Shown piece after piece: positions 9,107-17,885 of a DNA stretch of 64,000 nucleotides. The stretch is from the NCBI GenBank assembly GCA_023150945.1, contig JAKLJX010000014.1:1-64000 (forward strand), in the 5' to 3' direction. The position numbers were made by a program, and so were the translations under genes. Every line of letters begins with the position of its first letter. Within the stretch, counting starts at the first letter, position 1. This DNA comes from a bacterium. Lineage in GTDB: Bacteria > Zhuqueibacterota > Zhuqueibacteria > Zhuqueibacterales > Zhuqueibacteraceae. Below the pieces are notes generated by a model, which made no database searches, was not told the origin of the DNA, and worked only from the letters and a program-made list of their open reading frames with translations.

Positions 9107-10585
9107 ATGCCTCGCATGCGTAAAGGACTTGCCCTTTTCCCCGTCCGCCGCTTCCGTTCCTCCCGTGTCATGCTCTCGCTGGCGTTTTACTCGGCTCTGC
9201 TCGGCCTGTGGCTCATGCCCGGCGGCCGGCGGATTGCCAACGATCCGGCCTCCCGCGCTTCGAGCGCCACCGCGCACGGCGCGGTGCTGGCGAGCCTGCC
9301 GGATTTGCCGTTTTGGCGCCAGTTTGCCGGCCGGCAGCAGGGTTTCACTGCCCGCCGCCATAACGGCAGTCAATCTCAAGAAGCGCCGCAACCCAATCTC
9401 GTGGTGCCGGCGGGCTATCCCACACTCGCCGCGATGGAGGCGCGCTTCCAGGAGTTGGTACAGCGTTATCCGCAGCTCGCGCGCCTCGACACCATCGGCC
9501 GCAGCAGCACCGGCCGGCACCCGATCCTGGCGATCAGACTGACGGCGGCGCAGCCGGCCATGCTCGACAAGCCCGCGTTTTTGATCAGCGCCTTGCATCA
9601 CGCGCGCGAACCGGTCGGCGTTTTCATTTGCCACGGTTTGATGAGCCGGCTGCTCACCAACTACGGCAGCAGCAGCCGCCACACCCGCCTGCTCGATAGC
9701 TTGGAAATTTGGCTGGTGCCGATCGTCAATCCCGACGGCTATGAGTATCTGATGGCGAACCGGCGTGAATATCCGTGGTGGCGGAAAAACCTGCGCGACA
9801 ACAATCGCGACGGCCGCTTCGATCCGCTGATCGACGGAGTTGACTTGAATCGGAATTATGGCTACAATTGGAGCGACGGCGGCGAAAATGAGCCGAGCAG
9901 TTGGTTCTACCGCGGCGCCGAGCCGTTTTCCGAGCCTGAGATTCAGGCGCTGCAGCAGCTCGCGCTGCAAAAGAAGTTCGTCATGGGTGTGTCCTATCAC
10001 AGCTATGGCGAAGCGATTCTCTATCCCTGGGGCAATTATGCGCCGCCGCCGGATCAGAAACTGATTCTCGACATCGCGGAGAAATGCGCGGCGCGCATTG
10101 CGCGCTTTTCGGGCCTCGGCACCTACAATATTTTGCCGCTCAACGGCCGCGCCGGCCAAAGCTCGGTGTGGATGTATGGCGCGCTCGGCGCGATCGATTT
10201 CATCATCGAAACCGGCGAGGAATATTTCCCCTCACTCGCCGACGCGGACCGCATCGTCGAGCAGAACCTGCCGGGCGCATTCTATCTGCTGGAGCGCGCG
10301 CTCGGCGCCGGCATTTTCGGCCAGGTGGTTGACGGCGAAACCGGCAAGCCCGTGCCCGCCGGGATCCATGTCGCGGGTCTGGAAGCGGCCCATGTGCAGC
10401 CGCGCCAAGCCAACGGCCGGGAAGGCCGGTTTCAACGGCTGTTGCTGCCCGGCACCTATGCGGTCGAAGTGCGCGTGCCTGACTATGAGCCGGCGCGCTT
10501 TCTCGACGTGCAAGTGCGCGACCAGCGCATGACACCCTTGCACGTCGCATTGAAACGCCGGAACGGCCAGACGGCAACGGAGTAG
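9107..10585 (+). CDS. Secreted M14-family zinc carboxypeptidase
   Basis: Zinc metallopeptidase that removes C-terminal residues from peptides, probably outside the cytoplasm: residues 22-40 form a signal or anchor segment after a basic N-terminus. Catalytic features are complete. Zinc ligands are H165 and E168 (HHAREPVG) and H298 (SYHSYG); the substrate Arg is in DLNRNYGYNW (about 249); the catalytic Glu is E368 (FIIETGEEY). After about residue 402 comes a carboxypeptidase regulatory-like beta domain (GQVVDGETGKPVPAGIHV). A paralogue lies at 45762-47639. Confidence 0.9.
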   Translation: MPRMRKGLALFPVRRFRSSRVMLSLAFYSALLGLWLMPGGRRIANDPASRASSATAHGAVLASLPDLPFWRQFAGRQQGFTARRHNGSQSQEAPQPNLVVPAGYPTLAAMEARFQELVQRYPQLARLDTIGRSSTGRHPILAIRLTAAQPAMLDKPAFLISALHHAREPVGVFICHGLMSRLLTNYGSSSRHTRLLDSLEIWLVPIVNPDGYEYLMANRREYPWWRKNLRDNNRDGRFDPLIDGVDLNRNYGYNWSDGGENEPSSWFYRGAEPFSEPEIQALQQLALQKKFVMGVSYHSYGEAILYPWGNYAPPPDQKLILDIAEKCAARIARFSGLGTYNILPLNGRAGQSSVWMYGALGAIDFIIETGEEYFPSLADADRIVEQNLPGAFYLLERALGAGIFGQVVDGETGKPVPAGIHVAGLEAAHVQPRQANGREGRFQRLLLPGTYAVEVRVPDYEPARFLDVQVRDQRMTPLHVALKRRNGQTATE

Positions 10586-10701
10586 TCACTGCGCCGCATG
10601 CCAACCGCGATATCGCAAATCTGCTGTAGTGGATACCCAGTCTCGCAACCGCCGACACAATCGCTGTGCGGGCGGCTGAGCAAAAACCGGAGGAAGGATT
10701 A

Positions 10702-11247
10702 ATGAAGAAGTTCGTCAGCGGAGTATTGGTCGGTGTCGTGATCAGCCTGGCTGCCATTGTCCTCGGCCAGGAGAGTTTTTTCAAAGGCAAGGTAGTGTTC
10801 GTCAAAGTGGCGCAGGAGAATCTGCGCAAGGCGCCGGGCGGCGAAGTGTTGGGGTCGCTCACGCGGGGCACGCCCATGCAAATCCTGGCGGTGGAAGACA
10901 AATGGCTGCAGGTGGCGACCGCCGGGTACATTTGGCGGGAATCGGTGACCGGCGATGAAAAGCTGAGCCGCGGGGAACAGCCGTATCGCGCCGCGATGAT
11001 CCTGGTGAAAACCGAGACCGAAGCGTTCGATCTGCTCAAGCAGATCCAGGCGGGCGCGGATTTCCAGAAGCTGGCCACCGAAAAGTCGCTCGGGCCAAAC
11101 GCGGCGCGCGGCGGTGACCTCGGCGACGCATTCAAAGGCGATTTCACGCCGGCGTTTGAGCAGGTGATTCTCGCGCTCAAAGTGGGCGACGTCAGCCAGC
11201 CGATCAAAACCGATCAAGGTTACTGCCTGTTCAAGCGATTGAAGTAG
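10702..11247 (+). CDS. Membrane-anchored SH3-like and parvulin-type peptidyl-prolyl isomerase protein
   Basis: The start is the ATG at 10702, preceded by GGAGGAAGG. The 181-residue product has an N-terminal membrane anchor or signal (5-22) and an SH3-like region (about 30-80; VAQENLRKAPGGEVLGSL). It ends in a short parvulin-type segment (about 98-181), with FQKLATEKSLGPNAARGGDLG, FKGDFTPAFEQVILALKVGDVS and GYCLFK. The rotamase segment is shorter than a full PpiC domain (about 90 residues), so activity is uncertain. It probably assists folding or acts as a periplasmic binding protein. Confidence 0.7.
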   Translation: MKKFVSGVLVGVVISLAAIVLGQESFFKGKVVFVKVAQENLRKAPGGEVLGSLTRGTPMQILAVEDKWLQVATAGYIWRESVTGDEKLSRGEQPYRAAMILVKTETEAFDLLKQIQAGADFQKLATEKSLGPNAARGGDLGDAFKGDFTPAFEQVILALKVGDVSQPIKTDQGYCLFKRLK

Positions 11248-11263
11248 AACCTGCACCCTCAGC

Positions 11264-11295
11264 AACCCTGGCCCGGCCAGGGTTTTCTTTTTCTG
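11264..11295 (+). terminator. Rho-independent terminator
   Basis: A perfect 10-bp arm pair, AACCCTGGCC at 11264-11273 and GGCCAGGGTT at 11275-11284, is followed by TTCTTTTTCT. In practice the innermost pairs open to form the loop. It lies 16 bp after the SH3/parvulin gene and ends that transcript. Confidence 0.85.
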
Positions 11296-11347
11296 CCCGC
11301 AGCCCGGCCGGGTCGTATTGCGCGTTTCATTGCGAAAGACGAAAACC

Positions 11348-11890
11348 GTGTTCCACCTTTTCTGGCGCCGGGTCGTGCTCACGCTGCTGATCTTCCTGCC
11401 GCTGGTCTTGTATGATGTGCTGTTTGGCGGCGCCATCGCCGCGCTGCTGCAATCAACCGGCTGGCAGGGAGTGGCGCAGCGCCTCAACAATGTCTATCAA
11501 CTCAGCTACGGCGTGATCGTAGCCGGCGTTTTGTTGCTCGCCGGTTGGCGCTTCCGCCGCCGCCGCGAAGCGCTGGCGGTGTTGGTGCTCTATGCCGGGC
11601 TGGTGGAAGACACGCTGTTCTATCTGCTGATCAAGCCGCTCAATCCGGTGATTGCGCAGCTCACGCTTGGCGCTACGTACCGTGCGCCGGAGGGAATCTT
11701 GCCGGAGGGCGTGGCAAGCTGGCCGGGCTGGGTGGGCCGGATGTTCTTGGAATCCTTTTGGCGTCTGAAGCCCTCGCATGTGTTCGTGCTCAACCTCGTA
11801 GCGGTGGTGCTGGCAGCGGCGATCCTGGCAGTCAGGCTGAAATCACGGCACGAGGGTAAGGGCCCATTCGCTGTGCCCCAGGAAAGGTAG
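11348..11890 (+). CDS. Multi-pass membrane protein of unknown function
   Basis: I do not recognise this family. The product has about 180 residues if it starts at the GTG at 11348 (FHLFWRRVVL), or 190 if at the TTG at 11318. It has four hydrophobic stretches, at the N-terminus, at about residues 50-70, around 80-100 and near 150-170, with an Arg-rich cytoplasmic loop (WRFRRRREA) between the second and third. It sits alone between a terminator and an empty stretch, so context gives no function. Confidence 0.6.
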   Translation: MFHLFWRRVVLTLLIFLPLVLYDVLFGGAIAALLQSTGWQGVAQRLNNVYQLSYGVIVAGVLLLAGWRFRRRREALAVLVLYAGLVEDTLFYLLIKPLNPVIAQLTLGATYRAPEGILPEGVASWPGWVGRMFLESFWRLKPSHVFVLNLVAVVLAAAILAVRLKSRHEGKGPFAVPQER

Positions 11891-12332
11891 GAATGCAAGG
11901 CTGTTTTGTGCCAGCCAACCGAGCCGCGTGTCCGCCCCAAATCGCAGCATCGCAACAGCCTTGACGCGGTCGCTGCTTTGCGTGGCAACCTGCCTGGCTC
12001 TGCGAGCCACTCCTCTGACCTCGTAAATTGGGCAGCCCGCTCTTGCCTTTCGCAAGTCATTGCTGCTCCGTGAAGCAAGCAGGCGGCGATCGACAGGGGA
12101 CTTGCACGCCTCCATTCACACCCATGCTGGGCGTACACAGAGAAAACGGAACGGACAAGAAAACAGAGGCATGAATTCCGGGAGGTGGTAATCTTGACGC
12201 CTCGTCTTCGCTCAAACCCACTCCTCTGTCTGACTACCGCTCATTTTTGGCATCCGCACATATCGAGAAGATGAGATGCCTCGTTCACACGCGTGTCATG
12301 CCTCCGGCGAAAGCCAGATGAGTCAGGCTAAT
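11891..12332 (+). other. Intergenic stretch without a recognised gene
   Basis: About 440 bp between the membrane protein and the toxin-antitoxin promoter. I see no convincing coding frame, repeat or RNA gene. Base composition is a little lower in GC than in the neighbouring genes, as often seen around acquired modules. Confidence 0.35.
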
Positions 12333-12383
12333 GCTATCACAGAATGCTTGCATATGATAGCGTATTTTGCTATCATTTGAGCA
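12333..12383 (+). promoter_or_regulatory. hicAB promoter with three operator half-sites
   Basis: TTGCAT (12348-12353), a 17-nt spacer and TATCAT (12371-12376) form a strong sigma-70-like promoter. Three copies of one heptamer alternate in orientation: GCTATCA at 12333-12339, TGATAGC at 12355-12361 and GCTATCA at 12369-12375. The last two form an inverted repeat that fills the spacer and covers the -10 box, the expected place for HicB autorepression. Predicted initiation at about 12383 leaves essentially no leader before the hicA ATG. Confidence 0.7.
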
Positions 12384-12638
12384 ATGAACAGACAGCATCA
12401 GAAAACCTTGAAGGAAATCTTCAAGACACCGATTCCCTCCAGCTTGGAATGGAGGCGAATTGAGACTCTTTTCGTTGCTCTTGGAGCTCGCGTCATCGAA
12501 GGAAGTGGCGCAAGGGTGCGCTTTGAATTGCATAATGTCATTGCGACCTTCCATCGGCCGCATCCTCGCAAAGAAGCGAAGCCGTACCAAGTACGTGATG
12601 CACGACGTTTTTTAGAACAACTGGGAATCAAGCCATGA
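12384..12638 (+). CDS. hicA: HicA-family mRNA interferase toxin
   Basis: Toxin of a type II toxin-antitoxin pair; HicA proteins are small double-stranded-RNA-binding-fold ribonucleases that cut mRNA. The product is 84 residues, with a WRRIETLFVALGARVIEGSGARVRFEL segment and a candidate catalytic His in NVIATFHRPHP, then KEAKPYQVRDARRFLEQLGI, typical of the family's end. It is a little longer than the shortest HicA toxins (about 60 residues). The stop overlaps the next gene's ATG by four bases. Confidence 0.85.
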   Translation: MNRQHQKTLKEIFKTPIPSSLEWRRIETLFVALGARVIEGSGARVRFELHNVIATFHRPHPRKEAKPYQVRDARRFLEQLGIKP

Positions 12639-12967
12639 AAACAATGACGTACAAAGGATATGCTGCCCGAATCGAGTATAGTGATGAAGATGGTTGCTTT
12701 GTCGGCCATATTGCCGGTATCAACGATATTGTGGGATTTCACGGCGAGTCAGTGGCAAAATTGCGAGCAGCTTTCAAGGAAGCCGTTGACGACTATCTCA
12801 ATACTTGCGAAGAACTGAAACGTCCTCCTCAGAAACCGTATTCCGGAAAACTCATGTTACGGATTCCCCCCGAAGTTCACGCTGCCGTGGCAATGGCGGC
12901 GGAAGTCAGAGGCAAAAGCATCAACCAATGGGCTGCCGAGACATTAGCCCACGCAGCAAATCAGTAG
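12635..12967 (+). CDS. hicB: HicB-family antitoxin with ribbon-helix-helix domain
   Basis: Antitoxin that neutralises HicA and represses the operon. Residues 1-60 form the degraded RNase-H-like HicB fold (YKGYAARIEYSDEDGCFVGHIAGI and VDDYLNTCEEL). Residues 72-108 are an Arc-type ribbon-helix-helix DNA-binding domain (LMLRIPPEVHAAVAMAAEVRGKSINQWAAETL). The DNA-binding domain fits the heptamer half-sites upstream of hicA. A weak hairpin at 12982-13008 may end the transcript. Confidence 0.87.
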   Translation: MKTMTYKGYAARIEYSDEDGCFVGHIAGINDIVGFHGESVAKLRAAFKEAVDDYLNTCEELKRPPQKPYSGKLMLRIPPEVHAAVAMAAEVRGKSINQWAAETLAHAANQ

Positions 12968-13397
12968 CAGCATCAGACTGGGAGATGGCGACTTTCCTAT
13001 CCCATCTCTATTCTTGTGCATGCAAAAGACAAAGCAAAGGAAAGAGAAGGCAACTTGCGCGGTTTCTGACCGGAGAAACTGAGGCGGTTCACCCACTCAT
13101 GCGCAATGTGCGAACAAGTTGCTACCGCGGGTTGCGGGGCAGTGGCATGATCTTCATTTCGTTCCAGCTTCAACGCCTCGTTTTCGCTCAGATTCCGCCT
13201 CGTCGCTCAGCCGCTTTGCGCCGGCGTTCACCGCCACGACGGGGGGGGACTCCAGGGAAACCTCTGCAGCTTCGTTCCTTGCTGGCAAATCCGTCCTGCT
13301 TGAAATCCTGGTGCCCCAATATTCTTCCCCGGCTATGGTTGGGCGCCGCCCATGCGCGCGGCGGCGGTGAAAAATTTCCAGTCCCGGGAAAATTCAC
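12968..13397 (+). other. Intergenic stretch after hicAB
   Basis: A hairpin, GAGATGG (12982-12988) with CCATCTC (13002-13008), may terminate hicAB, but its T-run is poor. The remainder, up to the promoter of the fatty-acid regulator, contains no convincing gene. A short G-run lies near 13243-13250. Confidence 0.35.
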
Positions 13398-13445
13398 TTG
13401 CATTTCATTCACCCTTTGCTATTTTCCTGAATGATGATTCATTCA
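13398..13445 (+). promoter_or_regulatory. Promoter and FadR-type operator of the fatty-acid cluster
   Basis: A possible promoter is TTGCAT at 13398-13403, 16 nt, and TATTTT at 13420-13425. Immediately downstream, at 13428-13445, is the 18-bp palindrome TGAATGATGATTCATTCA. Its outer arms TGAATGA/TCATTCA match the box I remember for the Bacillus subtilis TetR-type FadR (TGAATGANTANTCATTCA). It covers the expected transcription start, so binding should block transcription until acyl-CoA releases the repressor. Confidence 0.75.
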
Positions 13446-13487
13446 GCACTGGAACCGCCGGCCGGGCCGGGTGAAATGAGATGACCC

Positions 13488-14123
13488 ATGAAAATACTTG
13501 CCAACGCGCCGAAACCCAGCAACGGACGTACGGGCCGCAAGCTGGACAAGCGGGCCCGCATCCTGAAAGCGGCAGCCAAGACCTTCGCCCGCAAAGGCTT
13601 CTACAACAGCAAAATTTCGGAAATCGCCCATCAGGCCGGCATTGCCGACGGCACCATCTATCTCTACTTCAAAAGCAAGGATGACATCCTCATCACGCTC
13701 TTCGATGAGAGCATGGAAAGCATCCTGCAGGAGTTCAGCCGGCGCCTGGCCGAATGCCGTGACCCCGCCGAGAAGATTCGCTCGTTCATCCATCTGCACT
13801 TCGAGCTGGTGCGTACCAATCCCGACCTGGCGGCGGTGATGCAACTGGAGCTGCGCCAGTCCAACCAGTTCATTAAGCAGTATGCCGGCACGCGCATCAG
13901 CGATTACCTCAACCTGATCGGCGACATCATTGACGAGGGCCAGGCCAGCGGCATCTTCCGGCGGGATGTTCTGCCGGGCGTGTTCAAACGCGCGCTGTTC
14001 GGCGCGCTCGACGAAATGAGCACGCTCTGGGTGCTCTCCCGCACGAAAAAATACGATCTGCAGCAATCCGCCGAGCAAATCGGCACGTTGTTTCTGGCGG
14101 GCATGCTGGCGCATCCGCATTGA
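13488..14123 (+). CDS. TetR/AcrR-family regulator, FadR-like
   Basis: Transcriptional repressor of 211 residues. The N-terminal helix-turn-helix (about 22-68) reads RARILKAAAKTFARKGFYNSKISEIAHQAGIADGTIYLYFKSKDDIL, the closest pattern being the Bacillus-type FadR. The C-terminal helical region should bind a ligand, probably long-chain acyl-CoA. It leads a beta-oxidation gene cluster and has a FadR-type palindrome 43 bp upstream, so it most likely represses itself and the cluster. The link is by context and operator, not by proof. Confidence 0.85.
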   Translation: MKILANAPKPSNGRTGRKLDKRARILKAAAKTFARKGFYNSKISEIAHQAGIADGTIYLYFKSKDDILITLFDESMESILQEFSRRLAECRDPAEKIRSFIHLHFELVRTNPDLAAVMQLELRQSNQFIKQYAGTRISDYLNLIGDIIDEGQASGIFRRDVLPGVFKRALFGALDEMSTLWVLSRTKKYDLQQSAEQIGTLFLAGMLAHPH

Positions 14124-14208
14124 ATCCGGGGCACAAACCGCAACCACGCGTTGCGGCATTGGCGGTGAGACAAGCAGCTCAACATATCAGAGTGAGAAGG
14201 AACAGATC

Positions 14209-15495
14209 ATGCGCGACGTCGTCATTGTCGAAGGCATTCGCACGCCTTACGTGAAAGCAGGCACCGACTTCAAAAGTCTGCCGGCGCAGGAATTGGGTCG
14301 CCTCGTGGTGCGCGAGGTGCTCGAGCGCAGCGGCATTGATCCCGAGATCATCGATGAAGTGGTGATCGGCAACATCGCCCAGCCGCCGGAAGCCACCAAC
14401 ATTGCCCGCGTGATCGCGCTGAAAAGCGGCATCCCGCGGCGGGTGCCCGCCTTCACGGTGGCGCGCAACTGCGCCTCGGGCATGGAGGCCATTGCCCAGG
14501 CCCACCTCAAGATCGCAGCCGGCATGGCGGAAGTCATCGTTGCCGGTGGCGTGGAATCGATGAGCAACATTCCGATTCTCTATCCGCCGGAATATGCCGA
14601 GGTGCTCGCCGAGGCCGCCCGGGCGAAATCCATGGGCCAGCGGCTGAGCGCCTTTTCCCACATGCGGCCCAAGCATTTCAAACCGATCATCGGGCTGCAG
14701 GTGGGCTTGACCGATCCGGTGTGCAATCTCAACATGGGCGAAACCGCGGAGGTGCTGGCGAAGGAATTTCACCTTACCCGCGAAGAGCAGGATCGCTTCG
14801 CGCTCATGAGCCACCAGCGCGCCACGTGGGCGACCGATTCCGGCAAGCTGCGCGAGGAAATTCTGCCAGTCATGCCGCTGCCCCGCTACAGCGCTGTGGT
14901 CGATGAAGACAACGGCATCCGCAAGAATCAGACGATGGAAGCGTTGGCCAAGCTCAAGCCGGTGTTTGATCGCGAATATGGCAGCGTGACGGCGGGCAAC
15001 GCCAGCCAGATCACCGACGGCGCGGCGGCGGTGCTGGTGATGTCCGCGGACAAGGCGCGCAGCCTGGGGCTGCCGATCATGGGCCGCCTGCGTGGCTATG
15101 CTTTTGCGGGCGTCGATCCCGCGCACATGGGTTTGGGGCCGGCCGCGGCAACGCCGCTGGCGCTGAAGCACGCCGGCGTTTCCTTCAAAGACATTCAACT
15201 GCTCGAGCTCAATGAAGCCTTTGCCGCGCAAGTGATGGCCAATGAGATGGTCTTCCGCGACCGCGCGCTGGCGCAGCGCTGGCTCGGCCGTGATGAGCCG
15301 ATCGGCGAAATCAACCGTGACATTCTCAACGTGAACGGCGGCGCCATTGCGCTCGGCCATCCGGTGGGCAGTTCGGGCACACGCTTGGTGTTGACGCTGC
15401 TGAAAGAAATGGGTCGGCGCCAGCTCAGCCTCGGCTTGGCCACGCTCTGCATCGGCGGCGGCCAGGGCGGCGCGATGGTGCTGGAACGAGTGTGA
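14209..15495 (+). CDS. fadA: Acetyl-CoA acyltransferase (3-ketoacyl-CoA thiolase)
   Basis: Catalyses the thiolytic cleavage that ends each beta-oxidation round, releasing acetyl-CoA. The 428-residue product has the nucleophilic Cys in ARNCASGMEAI (C88), the NEAFAAQ loop, the conserved His in NVNGGAIALGHPVGSSGTR, and the second catalytic Cys in LCIGGGQGGA near the C-terminus. Its length and an insertion near 130-165 resemble FadI or the trifunctional-protein beta subunit more than short FadA. It pairs with the fadB-like gene downstream. Confidence 0.92.
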   Translation: MRDVVIVEGIRTPYVKAGTDFKSLPAQELGRLVVREVLERSGIDPEIIDEVVIGNIAQPPEATNIARVIALKSGIPRRVPAFTVARNCASGMEAIAQAHLKIAAGMAEVIVAGGVESMSNIPILYPPEYAEVLAEAARAKSMGQRLSAFSHMRPKHFKPIIGLQVGLTDPVCNLNMGETAEVLAKEFHLTREEQDRFALMSHQRATWATDSGKLREEILPVMPLPRYSAVVDEDNGIRKNQTMEALAKLKPVFDREYGSVTAGNASQITDGAAAVLVMSADKARSLGLPIMGRLRGYAFAGVDPAHMGLGPAAATPLALKHAGVSFKDIQLLELNEAFAAQVMANEMVFRDRALAQRWLGRDEPIGEINRDILNVNGGAIALGHPVGSSGTRLVLTLLKEMGRRQLSLGLATLCIGGGQGGAMVLERV

Positions 15496-15609
15496 CGCGG
15501 CCCGCGACACCCCTCGTGCAAACGTTGATACGACCGAAATAATGTGGTTGTTCTTTTTGCCTGTCTTCCCTTTGCGGGCAGGATAGCAAGACCAAGGAGC
15601 TTGAGAACA

Positions 15610-17820
15610 ATGTCTTTCGAAGTCACCACCCCTTCCTCCCCCGCCCCGGCAGCGCCGGAGCAGCGGGCGGCCGCAGCCTTTCGCTTGGACACCGAAGCCG
15701 GCGTCGGCTTTTTGATCATCGACGGACCCAATGAAAAAGTGAATATTCTCTCCTCCGGCGTGATGGCGGAGCTTGATCAGCGGCTGGATGAGATCGCGCA
15801 ACGCAACGACTTGCACAGCTTGGTGATCTTGAGCGGCAAGGAGGGTAACTTCATCGCCGGCGCGCAAATCGCGGAGATTGAGGGCATCACCAATCCCGAA
15901 GAGGGCGCGGTCAAAGCGGCGCTGGGGCAGGCCGTTTTCGACAAGCTGGCCGCGCTGCCGCAAGTGACCATTGCCGTGATCGACGGCGCCTGTGTCGGCG
16001 GCGGCCTGGAGCTGGTCCTGGCCTGTCATTTCCGCATGGCGCGCCACTCCGGCAAAACACGCCTGGGCCTGCCCGAAGTGCGGCTGGGCATCATCCCCGG
16101 CTTCGGCGGCACGCAGCGCCTGCCGCGGCTGATCGGCATTCAGCGCGCGCTCGATTTCATCCTCACCGGCCGCACCGTCGACGCCCTGCGCGCTTATCGC
16201 TCCGGCATCGTGGACCGCCTCATTCCCGCGGAATTCGGGCCGGAGATGCTGCGCAGCATCGGCCATGCCTTTGCGATCGAACTGCGCAGCGAAGCGCTGC
16301 AGCAAAAAATCAAAGCACGGCGCCGGAAGATCAACGCGCAGGGCCTGCTGCTGGAGAAGAACTTTCTCGGCCGCAAAGTTCTCTTCGATCAAGCCCGCAA
16401 GCGCGTGAAGGCCGAAACCAAAGGCCATTACCCCGCGCCGTTGCTCGCCCTGGAAGCGGTGGAAAAGGGCTTTCCGCTCGATCTGCGCGCGGGGCTGGCG
16501 GTGGAAGCGGAGCTGCTGGGCAAGGCGATCGTCACCGCGGCTTCGAAGAACCTGATCAAAGTCTTCTACCTTTCCGAGGAAATCAAGAAGGACAAGGGCG
16601 TGCCCCAGTTCCAAGGCAGGCTGCCAGTGATCAAGCGCGTCGGCGTGTTGGGCGCCGGAGTGATGGGCGGTGGCATCGCGCAACTGCTGGCGCACAACGA
16701 TTTGCCCTCGCGCATGAAAGACGTCAACTATGCCGCGGTGGCCAAGGGCACGGAGGCGGCAGCCAGGGTGTTCTACGAATCCGTCAAGAAGCGCCGGATG
16801 ACACCGAAGGAAATGCAGAACCGCATGGCGCTCATTTCCGGCACAATCGATTATTCCGGTTTCGGCCGCGTTGATCTCGTCATTGAAGCCATCGTCGAGA
16901 ATCTCGACATCAAAAAGAAGGTCTTCGCCGAGATCGACGGCATTGCGCCCAGCCATGCCGTGCTGGCGAGCAACACTTCCGCGCTGCCGGTGACGGAAAT
17001 GGCGCGGGCCACCCGGCGCCCCGACAAAGTCGCGGGCCTGCACTTCTTCAATCCCGTGCATCTCATGCCGCTGGTGGAGGTGATTCGCGGCGAACAGACC
17101 AGCGATGAAACCGTGGCCGGCTTGGTGGCCTTTGCCAAGCAGATCGGCAAGACTCCAATCGTGGTGAAAGACACGCCGGGTTTCCTGGTGAATCGCATTC
17201 TCACCGTTTACATGACCGAAGCCGCACGCATGCTGCAGGCGGGCGGCACCATCGCGGAAATCGATCGCGCTCTGCTGGCCTTCGGCATGCCGATGGGGCC
17301 GTTCGAGCTGATCGACGAAGTCGGGATCGACGTTGCCGCCAAAGTCAGCAAGGTGATGATTGCCGCTTTCGGCGCGCGCATGGGTGCAGACGGCGCGCTC
17401 GAACGGCTGGTTGAGGCCGGCCGGCTGGGCAAGAAGAACGGCAAGGGCTTTTATCTGCATCAGGGCAAGGAAAAGCAGGTCGATCCCGCGGTCTACGCTC
17501 TGCTCAATCTGGCGCCCGGCCGAGAGGGCCGCCTCGGCAAGAACGAACCGGCCGAGCGCTGTGTGCTGGTGATGATCAACGAAGCCGCGCAGTGCCTGGC
17601 GGAAGGTGTGGTGCGCCGGCCGCAAGAGGTCGATGCCGGCATGATCTTCGGCACCGGTTTTCCGCCGTTCCGCGGCGGCTTGCTGCGCCATGCCGACAGC
17701 CTGGGCAGTGGCCGCGTGGTGGAGCGCCTGGAATTCTACGCGAACCAGTTCGGCGCGCACCTTCAGCCGGTCGCCACGCTGGTGGACCGGGCGAAGCAAA
17801 ACAGGAATTTCTATCAATGA
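15610..17820 (+). CDS. fadJ: Bifunctional enoyl-CoA hydratase / 3-hydroxyacyl-CoA dehydrogenase
   Basis: Performs the two middle steps of beta-oxidation. The start is the ATG at 15610, with AAGGAGC about 10 nt upstream; the product is 736 residues. The N-terminal crotonase domain (about 20-215) has the oxyanion segment IDGACVGGGLELVLACH and GIIPGFGGTQRLPRLIG. The dehydrogenase part starts near 335 with the NAD site GVLGAGVMGGGIAQ and includes HFFNPVHLMPLVE. A second C-terminal dehydrogenase repeat includes FGTGFPPFRGG. FadJ, FadB and the mitochondrial alpha subunit share this layout, so the symbol is approximate. Confidence 0.92.
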   Translation: MSFEVTTPSSPAPAAPEQRAAAAFRLDTEAGVGFLIIDGPNEKVNILSSGVMAELDQRLDEIAQRNDLHSLVILSGKEGNFIAGAQIAEIEGITNPEEGAVKAALGQAVFDKLAALPQVTIAVIDGACVGGGLELVLACHFRMARHSGKTRLGLPEVRLGIIPGFGGTQRLPRLIGIQRALDFILTGRTVDALRAYRSGIVDRLIPAEFGPEMLRSIGHAFAIELRSEALQQKIKARRRKINAQGLLLEKNFLGRKVLFDQARKRVKAETKGHYPAPLLALEAVEKGFPLDLRAGLAVEAELLGKAIVTAASKNLIKVFYLSEEIKKDKGVPQFQGRLPVIKRVGVLGAGVMGGGIAQLLAHNDLPSRMKDVNYAAVAKGTEAAARVFYESVKKRRMTPKEMQNRMALISGTIDYSGFGRVDLVIEAIVENLDIKKKVFAEIDGIAPSHAVLASNTSALPVTEMARATRRPDKVAGLHFFNPVHLMPLVEVIRGEQTSDETVAGLVAFAKQIGKTPIVVKDTPGFLVNRILTVYMTEAARMLQAGGTIAEIDRALLAFGMPMGPFELIDEVGIDVAAKVSKVMIAAFGARMGADGALERLVEAGRLGKKNGKGFYLHQGKEKQVDPAVYALLNLAPGREGRLGKNEPAERCVLVMINEAAQCLAEGVVRRPQEVDAGMIFGTGFPPFRGGLLRHADSLGSGRVVERLEFYANQFGAHLQPVATLVDRAKQNRNFYQ

Positions 17821-17885
17821 AACAAAGCAGCGCCCCCTTCCGGCGCTGGCGTGGGTGATGGACCGCACGGATCAGTGAGGTGATT

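Noticed and set aside
14179-17868. A 1229-codon open frame on the minus strand across fadA and fadJ
   Set aside because: It is antisense to two enzymes with complete catalytic motifs. Long antisense frames are expected in GC-rich coding DNA, and its His/Gly/Arg/Asp-rich product resembles no protein. The same applies to other long antisense frames, such as 2981-4195, 5050-5982 and 8942-10159 on the minus strand.
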